Assembly (NCBI RefSeq): GCF_023218175.1 | Contig: NZ_JALPTH010000024.1 | Span: 1 to 64,000 of the forward strand | Direction of reading: 5' to 3' | Length of the DNA: 64,000 nt | Origin: Streptomyces lichenis | GTDB lineage: Bacteria; Actinomycetota; Actinomycetes; Streptomycetales; Streptomycetaceae | Shown here: positions 55,237-63,777 of the stretch, piece by piece | Layout: each line of letters starts with the position of its first letter | Position numbering within the stretch: position 1 is the stretch's first letter | The notes under the pieces: generated by a model | What the model was told of the DNA's origin: nothing | Database searches by the model: none | The model's input: the letters and a program-made list of their open reading frames with translations, nothing else | Program-made: the position numbers and the translations under genes

Positions 55237-57105
55237 TCAGTGGGTGGTGAGCACCATCGCCAGGTACTTGCGGTCCGTCTCCGGGTTGCGCGGCTCGTTC
55301 ACGAAGTCGGTGGACAGGAAGAAGCGGCCGTCCGCGTACCGCATCTCCAGCCACTCCTCGCTGAACGCGGACTCCGCCTCGGACACCGACTTCTCGGCCG
55401 GGTTCCGCATCAAAACGGTCTCCTTCATGGAGCCGCCGTCCAGGCTGACGACCACTCCGCCGGCGCTGTAGGTGGCGGGCTTGTAGGCGATCAGGTTCCC
55501 GCCGTCCATGCGCAGCGGCACCATGGAGTGCTTGGGGCCGGCCACGGCGCGGTCGGAGGTGGGCTTCCCGGTGTCCAGGTCGAACGAGACGATGTCGTTG
55601 GTCCGGGTGATCCCGTCCTCGCTCTCGTACGGCTCGGTGGGGATGTAGAGGCGGTTGTTGCCGACGACCGCCTTCTCGCACTGCTCCACCTCGGTGGACC
55701 CGCACTCGGCGGCGTACTTGTCGGCGTTGGCGGTGATCTTGGCCTTGAGCTTGCCGGTCTTCTCGTCGATGGAGAAGAAGTCGGAGATGGACGAGCCGTC
55801 GCCCGCGGTGTCACCCACGTCGGCCGCCGCCACCAGCGGCTTGGTGGAGACGATACCGGCGGTGTCCACCCCGTCCGGCATCCTGAACTCGGAGATCGGC
55901 GCACCGGTCTTCGGGTCCAGGTTCTGGATCAGCACGTACTGCTGGTCGGAGGGCCCGCAGACCCGGGCCGTGGCCAGCCCCTCGCCGCCGGCGTAGCCCC
56001 GGTCCTTGCAGGACTCGGCGTTGACCTCGGGCTTCCACAGCTCCTTGCCGGTGGCCAGGTCCCAGGCGGCGCCGCCGTCGGTGCCGCCCGCGGCGACGGT
56101 GCCGCCGCCGACGGTGATCTCGTCGTAGCGCACCTTGCTGTCACCCGCGTCGCCGCCGGTGACGGACTTGGTCCAGAGCAGCTTGCCGCCCTTCAGATCG
56201 ACGGCGCCGACCTCGGTGCACGGCTCGTAGTAGTTGGGCGGGCTGCCCTTCTTGGCGGCGAAGGCGATCGCGGTCTTGCCGTCCTGGGCGTGCCGGGAGG
56301 CCGCGCAGACGTCACCGGGCAGGTCCAGCTTCCACAGCTGGGTGCCCTTGTCCGGGTCGTAGGCCACGACCGACCCGACGCCGACCTTGACAAACGCCGT
56401 GTCGGTCACCCAGGCCCCCGAGACGGCCGTGAGATCGGGGACGACCGGGTTGGGCACCTGGAAGGCCACCTTGGACGTGGTGTTCCCCGGCACCTTCTCC
56501 TTGCCGTCCCCGTCCGGCGCGCTCTTCCCCCCGTCCTTGCCGTCCTTGCCGCCGTCCGTCCCGGCCGAACTCCCGCCCCTGGCCTCGTCCGCCCCGTCCG
56601 AGCCCCGCATCTGCGAGTACACGACCCCGGCCCCGATGATCAGCACGATCGCGACCGCGGCGGCGACGATGATCTTCGCCTGCGCCGAGAGCTTCTTCCG
56701 CCCGGTGGACGGGGACTGGCCGGCCGCCGGTACGGGCTGGGTCGCCGGCACCGGCTGCCCGGGCGCCTGCGGATACCCGTACGCGGGGGGCTGCCCGTAC
56801 GCCGGCGGCTGCCCGTACCCGGGCTGCTGCGGGTACGCGGCCGGCGGCGGCGTCTGCGGATAGCCGTACCCGCCCCCCTGCGGAGGCCCGCTCGGCGGAG
56901 GCGTCTGCGGCGCGTGGGAAGGCGTCTGCGGCTGGGGCGCCTGGGGGTAGCCGTAGCCCCCGGCGGGCGGTGCGGCCGGGGCGGGCGGGGTGCCCGGCGG
57001 CTGGCTGGGGGGCTGGCTGGGCGGCGGCCCCGGGTGGTGGCCCGGCGGCTGGCTGGGGGGCTGGTTCGGCGGCTGGTTCGGTGGCGGCGGAGGGGGCTGG
57101 GTCAT
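55237..57105 (-). CDS. Membrane-anchored PQQ-like beta-propeller protein (copy 1)
   Basis: A 622-residue protein from ATG 57105 (GAGG about 9 nt upstream). Residues 1-130 are a cytoplasmic Pro/Gln/Tyr/Gly-rich region with GYGYPQ and QPPAYG repeats. A single membrane helix (about 146-166, AKIIVAAAVAIVLIIGAGVV) follows, then a Ser/Asp/Lys linker and a propeller of PQQ-like blades (DPDKGTQLWKLDLPG, DLKGGKLLWTKSVTG, DLATGKELWKPEV, DLDTGKPTSDRAVAG). No PQQ enzyme residues are evident, so it is probably a binding or scaffold protein outside the membrane. It is a paralogue of the next gene in tandem. Confidence 0.85.
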   Translation of the reverse strand: MTQPPPPPPNQPPNQPPSQPPGHHPGPPPSQPPSQPPGTPPAPAAPPAGGYGYPQAPQPQTPSHAPQTPPPSGPPQGGGYGYPQTPPPAAYPQQPGYGQPPAYGQPPAYGYPQAPGQPVPATQPVPAAGQSPSTGRKKLSAQAKIIVAAAVAIVLIIGAGVVYSQMRGSDGADEARGGSSAGTDGGKDGKDGGKSAPDGDGKEKVPGNTTSKVAFQVPNPVVPDLTAVSGAWVTDTAFVKVGVGSVVAYDPDKGTQLWKLDLPGDVCAASRHAQDGKTAIAFAAKKGSPPNYYEPCTEVGAVDLKGGKLLWTKSVTGGDAGDSKVRYDEITVGGGTVAAGGTDGGAAWDLATGKELWKPEVNAESCKDRGYAGGEGLATARVCGPSDQQYVLIQNLDPKTGAPISEFRMPDGVDTAGIVSTKPLVAAADVGDTAGDGSSISDFFSIDEKTGKLKAKITANADKYAAECGSTEVEQCEKAVVGNNRLYIPTEPYESEDGITRTNDIVSFDLDTGKPTSDRAVAGPKHSMVPLRMDGGNLIAYKPATYSAGGVVVSLDGGSMKETVLMRNPAEKSVSEAESAFSEEWLEMRYADGRFFLSTDFVNEPRNPETDRKYLAMVLTTH

Positions 57106-57200
57106 GGTGTGGATACCTCGGGAGTGGCCGGCGGCCGGCCTGGGGGACGGGGAGAAGAAGTGAGGAGCGGCGGAGGACGGAGGACGGGGGGAGCGGGCGG

Positions 57201-57246
57201 GCGTACGGCCCGGGGCGGTCGAAGTACCCCGCCCCGGGCCGTACGC
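57201..57246 (-). terminator. Strong terminator between the paralogous propeller genes
   Basis: A perfect 18-bp stem (57201-57218 with 57229-57246) around a 10-nt loop, downstream of the stop of the 57341-59527 gene on the minus strand. Short ACCGGAACCGG-type repeats lie between the stop and the hairpin. Confidence 0.8.
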
Positions 57247-57340
57247 CGGACTCAGCCCAAAACCGGCAACCGGCCCCGGCCCCGGTCCCGGAACCGGTCC
57301 CGGAACCGGAATCGGCACCGGAACCGCTGTAGGCCCCGAC

Positions 57341-59527
57341 TCACTTCTCGTACGCGAGGATGGTGATGAACTGCTTCTCCTCCTCGTCGTTGCTGGCGCT
57401 GACCCGGCCGTCGGCGATGAAGAACCGCCCGTCGGCGTAGGCGTACCGGGGGTTGAACACGCTGCTCTCCAACCGGGCGGTGGAGGCCGGGTGCTGGAGC
57501 AGCGTCTTCGGTGCGCCGCCGGTCGGGGCGAGCGTCGCGACGCCGCCGCCCCGGTCGTAGGAGCCCTGCAGGTACACCAGCACCTCGGAGCCCTCCATCC
57601 GCAGCGGCGTCATCGTCCGCTCCGGGCCCGCCTTGGCCCGCCACTTGGGCTTGCCGGTGTCGAGGTCGAAGGCGACGACCTCGTTGGTGCCCCGGGTCAG
57701 CTGGGTCGGCTCAGTCGCCATGTAGAAGGTGGAGGCGTCCGCCGCGACCCCGACGCAGCCCTGGAGGTACTCACCCAGAATGATGAAGCTGCCGCCGCAC
57801 TGGGGGCGGAACTTGTCCTTGCCGCCCTGGATGGTGGAGCGCAGCTTGCCGCCGTCGGTGAGGGCGAAGACGCTCCACTGCTTCTTGTCCCGCTTGATCG
57901 CGGAGACCACCAGCGGGCTGACCGAGTAGACCTTGTCGACCTCCCAGCCCTCCGGCAGCCGGTAACTCCACTTCGCCTTGCCGGTCTTGGCGTCGACCTC
58001 GCTGAGCTCGTGCAGGGTCTTGGCGGCACCGCCGCAGTCGGCCGCGGCGATCAGCCTGGGGCCGCCGGCGAAGGCGTACCGCTTGCACTCGGCGTCCGGG
58101 TCCTTGCCCCACAGCTGCTTGCCGTCGGCCATCGAGAACGCGAAGGAGTTGCCGGTGCCCGCCGCGGTCACCGTGTCGCCGCTCATCGCGAGCGTGATCT
58201 CGAAGAGCGAGCCGAAGCCGTCACCGCGCGGCACGGGCTTCTTCCAGCCCGCCTTGCCGGTGTTGAGGTCGATCTGCTGGAGGTCGTTGCAGTCGGCCTT
58301 CTCGGTGACGCCGTCGTTGAGGCCGATCACGATCTTTCCGTCGGCGGTGGGCGCCGCCGGGGCCGTGCAGACCTCGGTGGCGAAGGGGATCTCCCACTTC
58401 TTGGTGCCGTCCGCGGCGGAGTAGCCGACGACGCTCTTGTACATCGCCTTGACCACGGTGTCGCCGACCACCCACGGGCCGTACACATCGGCGCCGTTGC
58501 GCGGCAGGTCCACGTCGTTCTTGACGGTGAAGGCGACCTTCGCCTCGCCGGGCTGGCGGTCGGCGTTGAAGTCGTCGCCCACGTCCCGGCCGCCGCCGGT
58601 GCCGGTCCCGTCGCCCTTGTCCACCGTGGGTGAGCCGCTGGGCTTCACCGGGGCGCTGCTGCCCTTGGCGTCCGGCTTGGCCGGGTCGTCGTCACCGGAA
58701 CCCACGGCGAACCAGACCCCGCCGCCGACCACCAGCAGCGCGGCCACCGCCGCCGCCACGATGACCAGCGACTTGCCCTTGAAGGGCCCCTTGTCACCGG
58801 GAGACCCCTTTTCGAGCCCGCCGGGATACGGGGCCTGCTGACCGGGCCCACCGGGGTACGGAGCCGCCGCGTACGGGCCCCCGGGCTGGCCGGGCGCCCC
58901 GGGGTACGGGGCCTGCTGACCGGGCCCGCCGGGCTGCGGAGCCGCCGCGTACGGGCTGCCGGGCTGGCCGCCGTAGGGGTTGGGCTGCCCCCCGTACGGA
59001 CCGGGGGCCTGGCCGGGGGGCTGGCCAGGGGGCGTCGGGGCACCGTACGGGCCCGGGGCCTGGCCGGGGGCCGTCTGACCGCCGTACGGGCCCGGGGCCT
59101 GGCCGGGCGGCGTCTGCGGGTAGCCGTAGCCGGGCTGGGGGGCGCCGTAACCGGGCTGCGGGGTGCCGTAACCCGGCTGCGGGGTGCCATAGCCACCGGA
59201 CTGGCCAGAGGCGGCCTGCCCCGGCGCCTGGCCCGGGGCCTGCGGCGGCATCGGCGGCGGCCCGGCGGGCGGCTGCGGTGCGCCTGCCGGAGCCCCGGCC
59301 GGCGGCTGGACCGGCGGCTGAGCCGGCGGCTGCGGAGCCCCGGCCGATGGCCCGACCGGCGGCTGGGCCGGCGGCTGCGGAGCCCCGGCCGGAGGCTGGG
59401 CGGCCGGCGACTGCTGCCCACCCTGATCCGACCGACCCGACGGGCTGTCCTGACCGGACCGCGGGTCGGGCTCCTCCGGAGGCCCGAAGCCCCCCTGCGG
59501 CGGTTGCTGGTTGGGTGGCTGACTCAT
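57341..59527 (-). CDS. Membrane-anchored PQQ-like beta-propeller protein (copy 2)
   Basis: A 728-residue protein from ATG 59527 (AAGGGGG 8 nt upstream). The N-terminal 270 residues are Pro/Gln/Gly/Tyr-rich with many short repeats (QPGYGTPQPGYG, APGPYGGQ, YPGAPGQPGGPYA). They precede one membrane helix (about 298-320, SLVIVAAAVAALLVVGGGVW) and an extracellular propeller (SAADGTKKWEIPFATE, DLNTGKAGWKKPV, DAKTGKAKWSYRLPE, DLDTGKPKWRAKAGP). It has the same architecture as its downstream neighbour, so they arose by tandem duplication. The proline-rich cytoplasmic part could bind other proteins. Function unknown. Confidence 0.85.
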   Translation of the reverse strand: MSQPPNQQPPQGGFGPPEEPDPRSGQDSPSGRSDQGGQQSPAAQPPAGAPQPPAQPPVGPSAGAPQPPAQPPVQPPAGAPAGAPQPPAGPPPMPPQAPGQAPGQAASGQSGGYGTPQPGYGTPQPGYGAPQPGYGYPQTPPGQAPGPYGGQTAPGQAPGPYGAPTPPGQPPGQAPGPYGGQPNPYGGQPGSPYAAAPQPGGPGQQAPYPGAPGQPGGPYAAAPYPGGPGQQAPYPGGLEKGSPGDKGPFKGKSLVIVAAAVAALLVVGGGVWFAVGSGDDDPAKPDAKGSSAPVKPSGSPTVDKGDGTGTGGGRDVGDDFNADRQPGEAKVAFTVKNDVDLPRNGADVYGPWVVGDTVVKAMYKSVVGYSAADGTKKWEIPFATEVCTAPAAPTADGKIVIGLNDGVTEKADCNDLQQIDLNTGKAGWKKPVPRGDGFGSLFEITLAMSGDTVTAAGTGNSFAFSMADGKQLWGKDPDAECKRYAFAGGPRLIAAADCGGAAKTLHELSEVDAKTGKAKWSYRLPEGWEVDKVYSVSPLVVSAIKRDKKQWSVFALTDGGKLRSTIQGGKDKFRPQCGGSFIILGEYLQGCVGVAADASTFYMATEPTQLTRGTNEVVAFDLDTGKPKWRAKAGPERTMTPLRMEGSEVLVYLQGSYDRGGGVATLAPTGGAPKTLLQHPASTARLESSVFNPRYAYADGRFFIADGRVSASNDEEEKQFITILAYEK

Positions 59528-59683
59528 CAGCGCATCCCCCTTCGCGCGGCCCGCTGCCCGACCGGCCTCCCCCGCGATTCCGGCGCGCACGTACCGCCGG
59601 AATGGAGTGAATCGGACATGGAATCCGCAGTGTTGCGTGAGTCGAGCGGGGCTTCTTTCTATCACCCGGCGAGGACATGAAAA

Positions 59684-59722
59684 GGGCCGGTCCCGCCCCT
59701 GTACCCAAGGGAGGACCGGCCC
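59684..59722 (-). terminator. Terminator of the ABC-F gene
   Basis: The stem 59684-59693 with 59713-59722 (GGGCCGGTCC/GGACCGGCCC) is followed on the minus strand by TTTTCATG. This is a classic hairpin plus T-run just past the ABC-F stop. Confidence 0.8.
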
Positions 59723-59793
59723 GTGATGCCTCTGTTATCGCCTCTCCACGCCGACTCCACGCCGCCGGGCGGCGGGTTGTCCCCGCATCCCCG

Positions 59794-61590
59794 CTACGCG
59801 TCCTCGGCGAGTTCCAGCCACCGCGTCTCCAACTCCTCACGCTGCGCGGCCAGTGCGCGAAGCTCGGCGTCGAGCTCGGCGACCTTCGCGAAATCGGTGG
59901 CGTTCTCCGCGATCGACGCGTGCAGCTTCCCTTCCCGCTCCGCCACCTTGTCGAGCTGCCGCTCCACCTTCTGCAGCTCCTTCTTGGCGGCCCGGGCGTC
60001 CCCCGCCGACTTCTCCCGCGCCGGAGCGGCCGCCGGGGCGGGCGCCGCGGCCTCCACCATCCGCTCCCGCCGCTCCAGGTACTCCTCGATGCCGCGCGGC
60101 AGCATCCGCAGGGTGGCGTCGCCGAGCAGGGCGAAGGTGCGGTCGGTGGTGCGCTCGATGAAGAAGCGGTCGTGCGAGATGACCACCATCGAGCCCGGCC
60201 ACCCGTCCAGCAGGTCCTCCAGCTGCGTCAGCGTCTCGATGTCCAGGTCGTTCGTCGGCTCATCGAGAAACAGCACGTTCGGCTCGTCCATCAGCAGCCG
60301 CAGCAGCTGCAACCGCCGCCGCTCGCCGCCCGACAGATCACCGACCGGCGTCCACTGCTTCTCCTTCCCGAAGCCGAACTGCTCGCACAGCTGGCCGGCG
60401 GTCATCTCCCGCCCCTTGCCCAGATCCACCCGGTCCCGGATCTGCTGCACCGCCTCCAGCACCCGCAACGCAGGCGGCAGTTCCGTCACATCCTGCGACA
60501 GATAAGCCAGCCGCACCGTCTTCCCGACCACGATCTTCCCGGCCGCCGGCTGCTTCTCCCCACCGCTGTACGCGGCATCCGCCAGCGCCCGCAGCAGCGA
60601 GGTCTTGCCCGCCCCGTTGACACCGACCAACCCGATCCGGTCCCCCGGCCCGAGCTGCCAGGTCAGATGCTTGATCAGCGTCTTCGGCCCCGCCGTGACC
60701 GTCGCATCCTCCATCTCCAGCACGGTCTTTCCCAGCCGGGCGTTGGCGAACTTCATCAGCTCGCTCGTGTCCCGCACCGGCGGCACATCCGCGATCAGCG
60801 CGTTGGCGGCCTCGATGCGGTAGCGCGGCTTGGAGGTACGGGCCGGGGCGCCGCGGCGCAGCCAGGCCAGCTCCTTGCGCATCAGGTTCTGCCGCTTGGC
60901 CTCCTCGGTCGCGGCGATCCGCTCCCGCTCGGCCCGCGCGAAGACGTAGTCCGAGTACCCGCCCTCGTACTCATGGACCGCGCCCCGCTGCACATCCCAC
61001 ATCCGGGTGCAGACCTGGTCCAGGAACCACCGGTCGTGGGTGACGCACACCAGCGCCGACCGCCGCGCCTGCAGATGCCGCGCCAGCCAGGCGATCCCCT
61101 CCACATCCAGGTGGTTGGTCGGCTCGTCCAGCACCACCAGATCCTGCTCGGCGATCAGCAACTGCGCCAGCGCGATCCGCCGCCGCTCACCACCCGACAG
61201 CGGCCCGATCACGGTGTCCAGCCCCTGCGGGAAGCCCGGCAGGTCCAGCCCCCCGAACAGCCCGGTCAGCACATCCCGCACCTTGGCGTCCCCGGCCCAC
61301 TCATGGTCGGCCCGGTCCCCGATGACCTCGTGCCGCACGGTGGCGGCCGGGTCCAGCGAGTCGTGCTGCGTCAGCACCCCCAGCCGCAGCCCACCACTGT
61401 GCGTGACCCGCCCCTGATCCGCTTCCTCCAACTTCGCGATCATCCGGATCAGGGTCGTCTTACCGTCCCCGTTCCGCCCGACCACGCCGATGCGATCGCC
61501 CTCCGAGACCCCGAGGGACACCCCGTCGAGCAGCGCACGGGTGCCGTACACCTTGCTGACTGCCTCGACATTGACCAGGTTGACGGCCAT
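59794..61590 (-). CDS. ABC-F ATPase (Uup-like, ribosome-associated)
   Basis: A 598-residue soluble protein with two ABC domains and no membrane helices. The start is ATG 61588-61590 with AGGAG 5 nt upstream. Domain 1 has GRNGDGKTTLIRMIA, LSGGERRRIALAQLL and VVLDEPTNHLD. Domain 2 has GVNGAGKTSLLRALA, LSGGERRRLQLLRLL and FLDEPTNDLD. The linker between them matches the ABC-F type. The C-terminal 80 residues are a charged coiled coil (KKELQKVERQLDKVAEREGK), as in Uup. ABC-F proteins act on the ribosome in translation or antibiotic protection. Uup-type housekeeping is more likely here than resistance. Confidence 0.93.
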   Translation of the reverse strand: MAVNLVNVEAVSKVYGTRALLDGVSLGVSEGDRIGVVGRNGDGKTTLIRMIAKLEEADQGRVTHSGGLRLGVLTQHDSLDPAATVRHEVIGDRADHEWAGDAKVRDVLTGLFGGLDLPGFPQGLDTVIGPLSGGERRRIALAQLLIAEQDLVVLDEPTNHLDVEGIAWLARHLQARRSALVCVTHDRWFLDQVCTRMWDVQRGAVHEYEGGYSDYVFARAERERIAATEEAKRQNLMRKELAWLRRGAPARTSKPRYRIEAANALIADVPPVRDTSELMKFANARLGKTVLEMEDATVTAGPKTLIKHLTWQLGPGDRIGLVGVNGAGKTSLLRALADAAYSGGEKQPAAGKIVVGKTVRLAYLSQDVTELPPALRVLEAVQQIRDRVDLGKGREMTAGQLCEQFGFGKEKQWTPVGDLSGGERRRLQLLRLLMDEPNVLFLDEPTNDLDIETLTQLEDLLDGWPGSMVVISHDRFFIERTTDRTFALLGDATLRMLPRGIEEYLERRERMVEAAAPAPAAAPAREKSAGDARAAKKELQKVERQLDKVAEREGKLHASIAENATDFAKVAELDAELRALAAQREELETRWLELAEDA

Positions 61591-61690
61591 GAACACTCCT
61601 GTACGCGGGCGGGGGGCGACCTACCAGAGTAGCCGGACCAGCGGTGCGGTACCGTGCCGCGTTCTTCTACGACCAGGGGCGGGGGCCTTC

Positions 61691-62322
61691 GTGCGAGCCA
61701 AGCGGCGGACGATCATGACAACGGCGGCCCTGACCGCCCTCTCCCTCACCCCCACCGGCTGCACCGCCGGCCCCCTCCCCACCCCGAACCCCCCAGCCCC
61801 CTCCCCCTCCCCCTCATCCCCCGGCGTGCGGATCGACGCGGCCTCCTTTCCCTGCCCCCTCCCCGTCTCCTTCGAGAGGGAAGCGCGCTGGAAGCCGGAG
61901 TGACGAAGCCCATCGGCGACGACAAGATCGACGCGATGTTCCGCCAGGGCACCCTGGACATCCGCTGCGAGCTGGACGCCAAACCGGCCGGGCACACCGG
62001 TTTCCTCCGCGTCTACGTGCCCAGCCCCGAAACCACCCGCGACACCCCCGCCCGAGCGGCCCTGACCGCCTTCGTCGCCGACGAGAAGATCACCGGCACC
62101 CCCCGCTACACCACCCCGCGCCTCTCCGGCATCGCGGACTCCGCCGAAGTCACCTACACCGCCACCAACGAAATCCTCGGCGACAAACCCGAACGCGCCC
62201 TCGCCGTCACCACCCCCCAGGGCCCCGTCATCCTCCACCTGGGCGGCCTCGACGCCGCCGAACACACCGCGATGCTCCCGGCCTACGAACGCGCGAAGCG
62301 GACGATGCGGGTGGAGGGGTAG
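61691..62322 (+). pseudogene. Frame-disrupted secreted lipoprotein
   Basis: The GTG at 61691 (or ATG 61715) opens a frame with a lipoprotein signal (TAALTALSLTPTGC lipobox) and a Pro/Ser linker up to FEREARWKPE, then TGA at 61901-61903. The adjacent frame, from GTG 61900, continues the same kind of protein: VTKPIGDDKIDAMFRQGTL, ELDAKPAGHTGFLRVYV, to EG and TAG at 62322. A one-base loss near 61895-61900 explains this. The stop and the new GTG overlap (GTGA), so restart or -1 slippage could still give product. It could also be a sequencing error. The protein family is not recognised. Confidence 0.7.
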
Positions 62323-62336
62323 GGGGGTGGGCCTGG

Positions 62337-62487
62337 GGGCACTCCCCGCGATGGGCGGGGGGCATGACCTCGGCGCCACCCTGACGCAGATCGGATACGG
62401 ACCATCCCCGCGCGGGCGGGGAGCACGCCATAGTGGTGCCGGGCCACATGCTCCAGCAGGGACCATCCCCACACGGGCGGGGAACAC
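62337..62487 (-). CRISPR. CRISPR array 1, type I-E, 3 repeats and 2 spacers
   Basis: 29-bp repeats lie at 62337-62365 (degenerate terminal copy), 62398-62426 and 62459-62487, with two 32-bp spacers (62366-62397, 62427-62458). The shared core is ATCCCCGCGCGGGCGGGGA or a variant. Read on the minus strand the repeat begins GTGCTCCCCG and matches the E. coli type I-E pattern (stem CCCCGC/GCGGGG). The degenerate copy at the left marks the distal end, so the leader side is on the right. The last repeat is 3 nt from the stop of the 190-residue gene. Confidence 0.9.
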
Positions 62488-62490
62488 GCT

Positions 62491-63063
62491 TCACGACCTG
62501 TGACTTTCATAGTCGACTGGTAGTCCCAAGGCTCTCAGCGTCCCCAGGGAGACACCCGCGCCGTCGAGGGCGTCGACAAGGCGGAGTACCTGTTCCGCGA
62601 TCACCAGGTCCTGCGGAGGGTCGGGGACCGGGTGACCGACCTCCCGCAGGAACCCGAGGACCTGACCCCACGCATAGAGCACCGTTCCCTCACCGGACAC
62701 GGGCACCGGGAAACCCTCCTCCTGGCACAGCCGAGTCAGCGCCGAAGCACCCAGCCCACTGCGCTGACCGGCTTCATCAAGCGTCACGGTGTCGGGCAGA
62801 GCGACACCCACAGCCTGTAGCCCGTCGACAAGCCGAATCCGCTGCACCGCCTGAGCGACCGCGTCCAGGAGGGTCGGTGCCTCGATATCGCAGGCCAGCT
62901 CCCGCAGCAGAGCCGAGTCCGCGAACCGCGGATGATCGGCAGGATTCTCCGGGCCGAGCGTGTAGGAGATCGCCCCGTCCGCGAGGGCGTCGCAGTGATC
63001 GAACGCGTCAGCCTGCTCGGGGGTGAGCGGCTGCCTGAGGCGGATGCTGAAGCTCCAGTCCAC
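62491..63063 (-). CDS. Hypothetical protein with helix-turn-helix-like segment, between the CRISPR arrays
   Basis: A 190-residue soluble protein from GTG 63061-63063, with GGGAGG 6 nt upstream. Its ribosome binding site overlaps the stop codon of the preceding small gene, so the two are coupled. Residues 1-80 are an alpha/beta-looking domain (MDWSFSIRLRQPLTPEQADA, DALADGAISYTLGPE). Residues 90-150 contain a possible MerR/excisionase-like helix-turn-helix (LDEAGQRSGLGASALTRLCQ) with the wing-like GFPVPVSGEGTVLYAWGQVL. The last eight codons (VDYESHRS and stop) match sequence that flanks array 2. It may be an antitoxin or regulator. I do not recognise the family. Confidence 0.75.
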   Translation of the reverse strand: MDWSFSIRLRQPLTPEQADAFDHCDALADGAISYTLGPENPADHPRFADSALLRELACDIEAPTLLDAVAQAVQRIRLVDGLQAVGVALPDTVTLDEAGQRSGLGASALTRLCQEEGFPVPVSGEGTVLYAWGQVLGFLREVGHPVPDPPQDLVIAEQVLRLVDALDGAGVSLGTLRALGLPVDYESHRS

Positions 63064-63074
63064 TTCGTACCTCC

Positions 63075-63293
63075 CTAGTGCGCATGGGCTTTGACGAAGC
63101 GGTCGATCTTCTTCGCCTCATTACCGGGGTTCTTGGGCGTGCCGGAGACAGCGAGACGCGCTCCGCACGAACAGCAGACGACCCACCCCCACCGATGCCC
63201 GTTCTTGTCTGGCGCGACCGTGCAGCCCGCCTGCTTGGCGCGGTCAAGCGCACTAGCAACATCCGCATTCTGGTGCCGCCCCTTGGAAACCAC
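63075..63293 (-). CDS. Small basic protein, HicA-like candidate, first gene of the inter-array pair
   Basis: A 72-residue protein from GTG 63291-63293. It starts VSKGRHQNADVASALDRAKQ and contains a hydrophobic/aromatic block GHRWGWVVCCSCGARLAV with three cysteines (Cys-Cys-x-Cys). A basic, Lys/His-rich end follows (AKKIDRFVKAHAH). The order helix, strand with GH, strand, helix recalls the double-stranded-RNA-binding-like fold of HicA toxins, but the match is only by eye. With the coupled 190-residue gene it makes a toxin-antitoxin-like pair. There are 11 nt between the genes. Confidence 0.65.
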   Translation of the reverse strand: MVSKGRHQNADVASALDRAKQAGCTVAPDKNGHRWGWVVCCSCGARLAVSGTPKNPGNEAKKIDRFVKAHAH

Positions 63294-63443
63294 CCGCTGA
63301 CCGTAGCGATGATCATGCCCACACCGGCACGATCAGGTTCACCGTCACTCCAAAGAATGGAAGTCAGGCACCTGGGATCGGGCGGCAAGATGGGCCTTGC
63401 CTCAGACGGTCACACGGCACCGATGCCGACGCTGGCGCCGCCC

Positions 63444-63777
63444 CAAGTCATCCCCGCGCGGGCGGGGAGCACCGGTCTCCCGCGTCGGCATGAAAATCGC
63501 CGCCGGGACCATCCCCGCGCAGGCGGGGAGCACGACGAGCTGATGGACCAGGTCGTCTCCGTCTGGGGACCATCCCCGCGCAGGCGGGGAGCACCAGGCC
63601 GTGGCCGCGTCCCGGGCCGCGTGGGTGGGACCATCCCCGCGCAGGCGGGGAGCACGCCGGCAAGGTCGACGTCGCCGGCACGATCCGGGGACCATCCCCG
63701 CGCAGGCGGGGAGCACGCGTCGCCGATGTCCCAGGGGGAGGTGCGGCCGGGACCATCCCCGCGCAGGCGGGGAGCAC
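63444..63777 (-). CRISPR. CRISPR array 2, type I-E, 6 repeats and 5 spacers
   Basis: 29-bp repeats lie at 63444 (5' five bases degenerate), 63505, 63566, 63627, 63688 and 63749, every 61 bp. The five 32-bp spacers start at 63473, 63534, 63595, 63656 and 63717. Five repeats are identical, with core ATCCCCGCGCAGGCGGGGA; the leftmost has the array-1 form GCGGGCGGGG. The transcript sense is the minus strand, as in E. coli type I-E. The degenerate left copy marks the leader-distal end. No cas gene is within the window. Confidence 0.96.

Noticed and set aside
59677..61632. 651-codon plus-strand ORF opposite the ABC-F gene
   Set aside because: Antisense shadow. The ABC-F protein on the minus strand has every motif expected.
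62228..62510. Short ORFs across CRISPR array 1
   Set aside because: Same reason: translated repeats and spacers without initiation signals.
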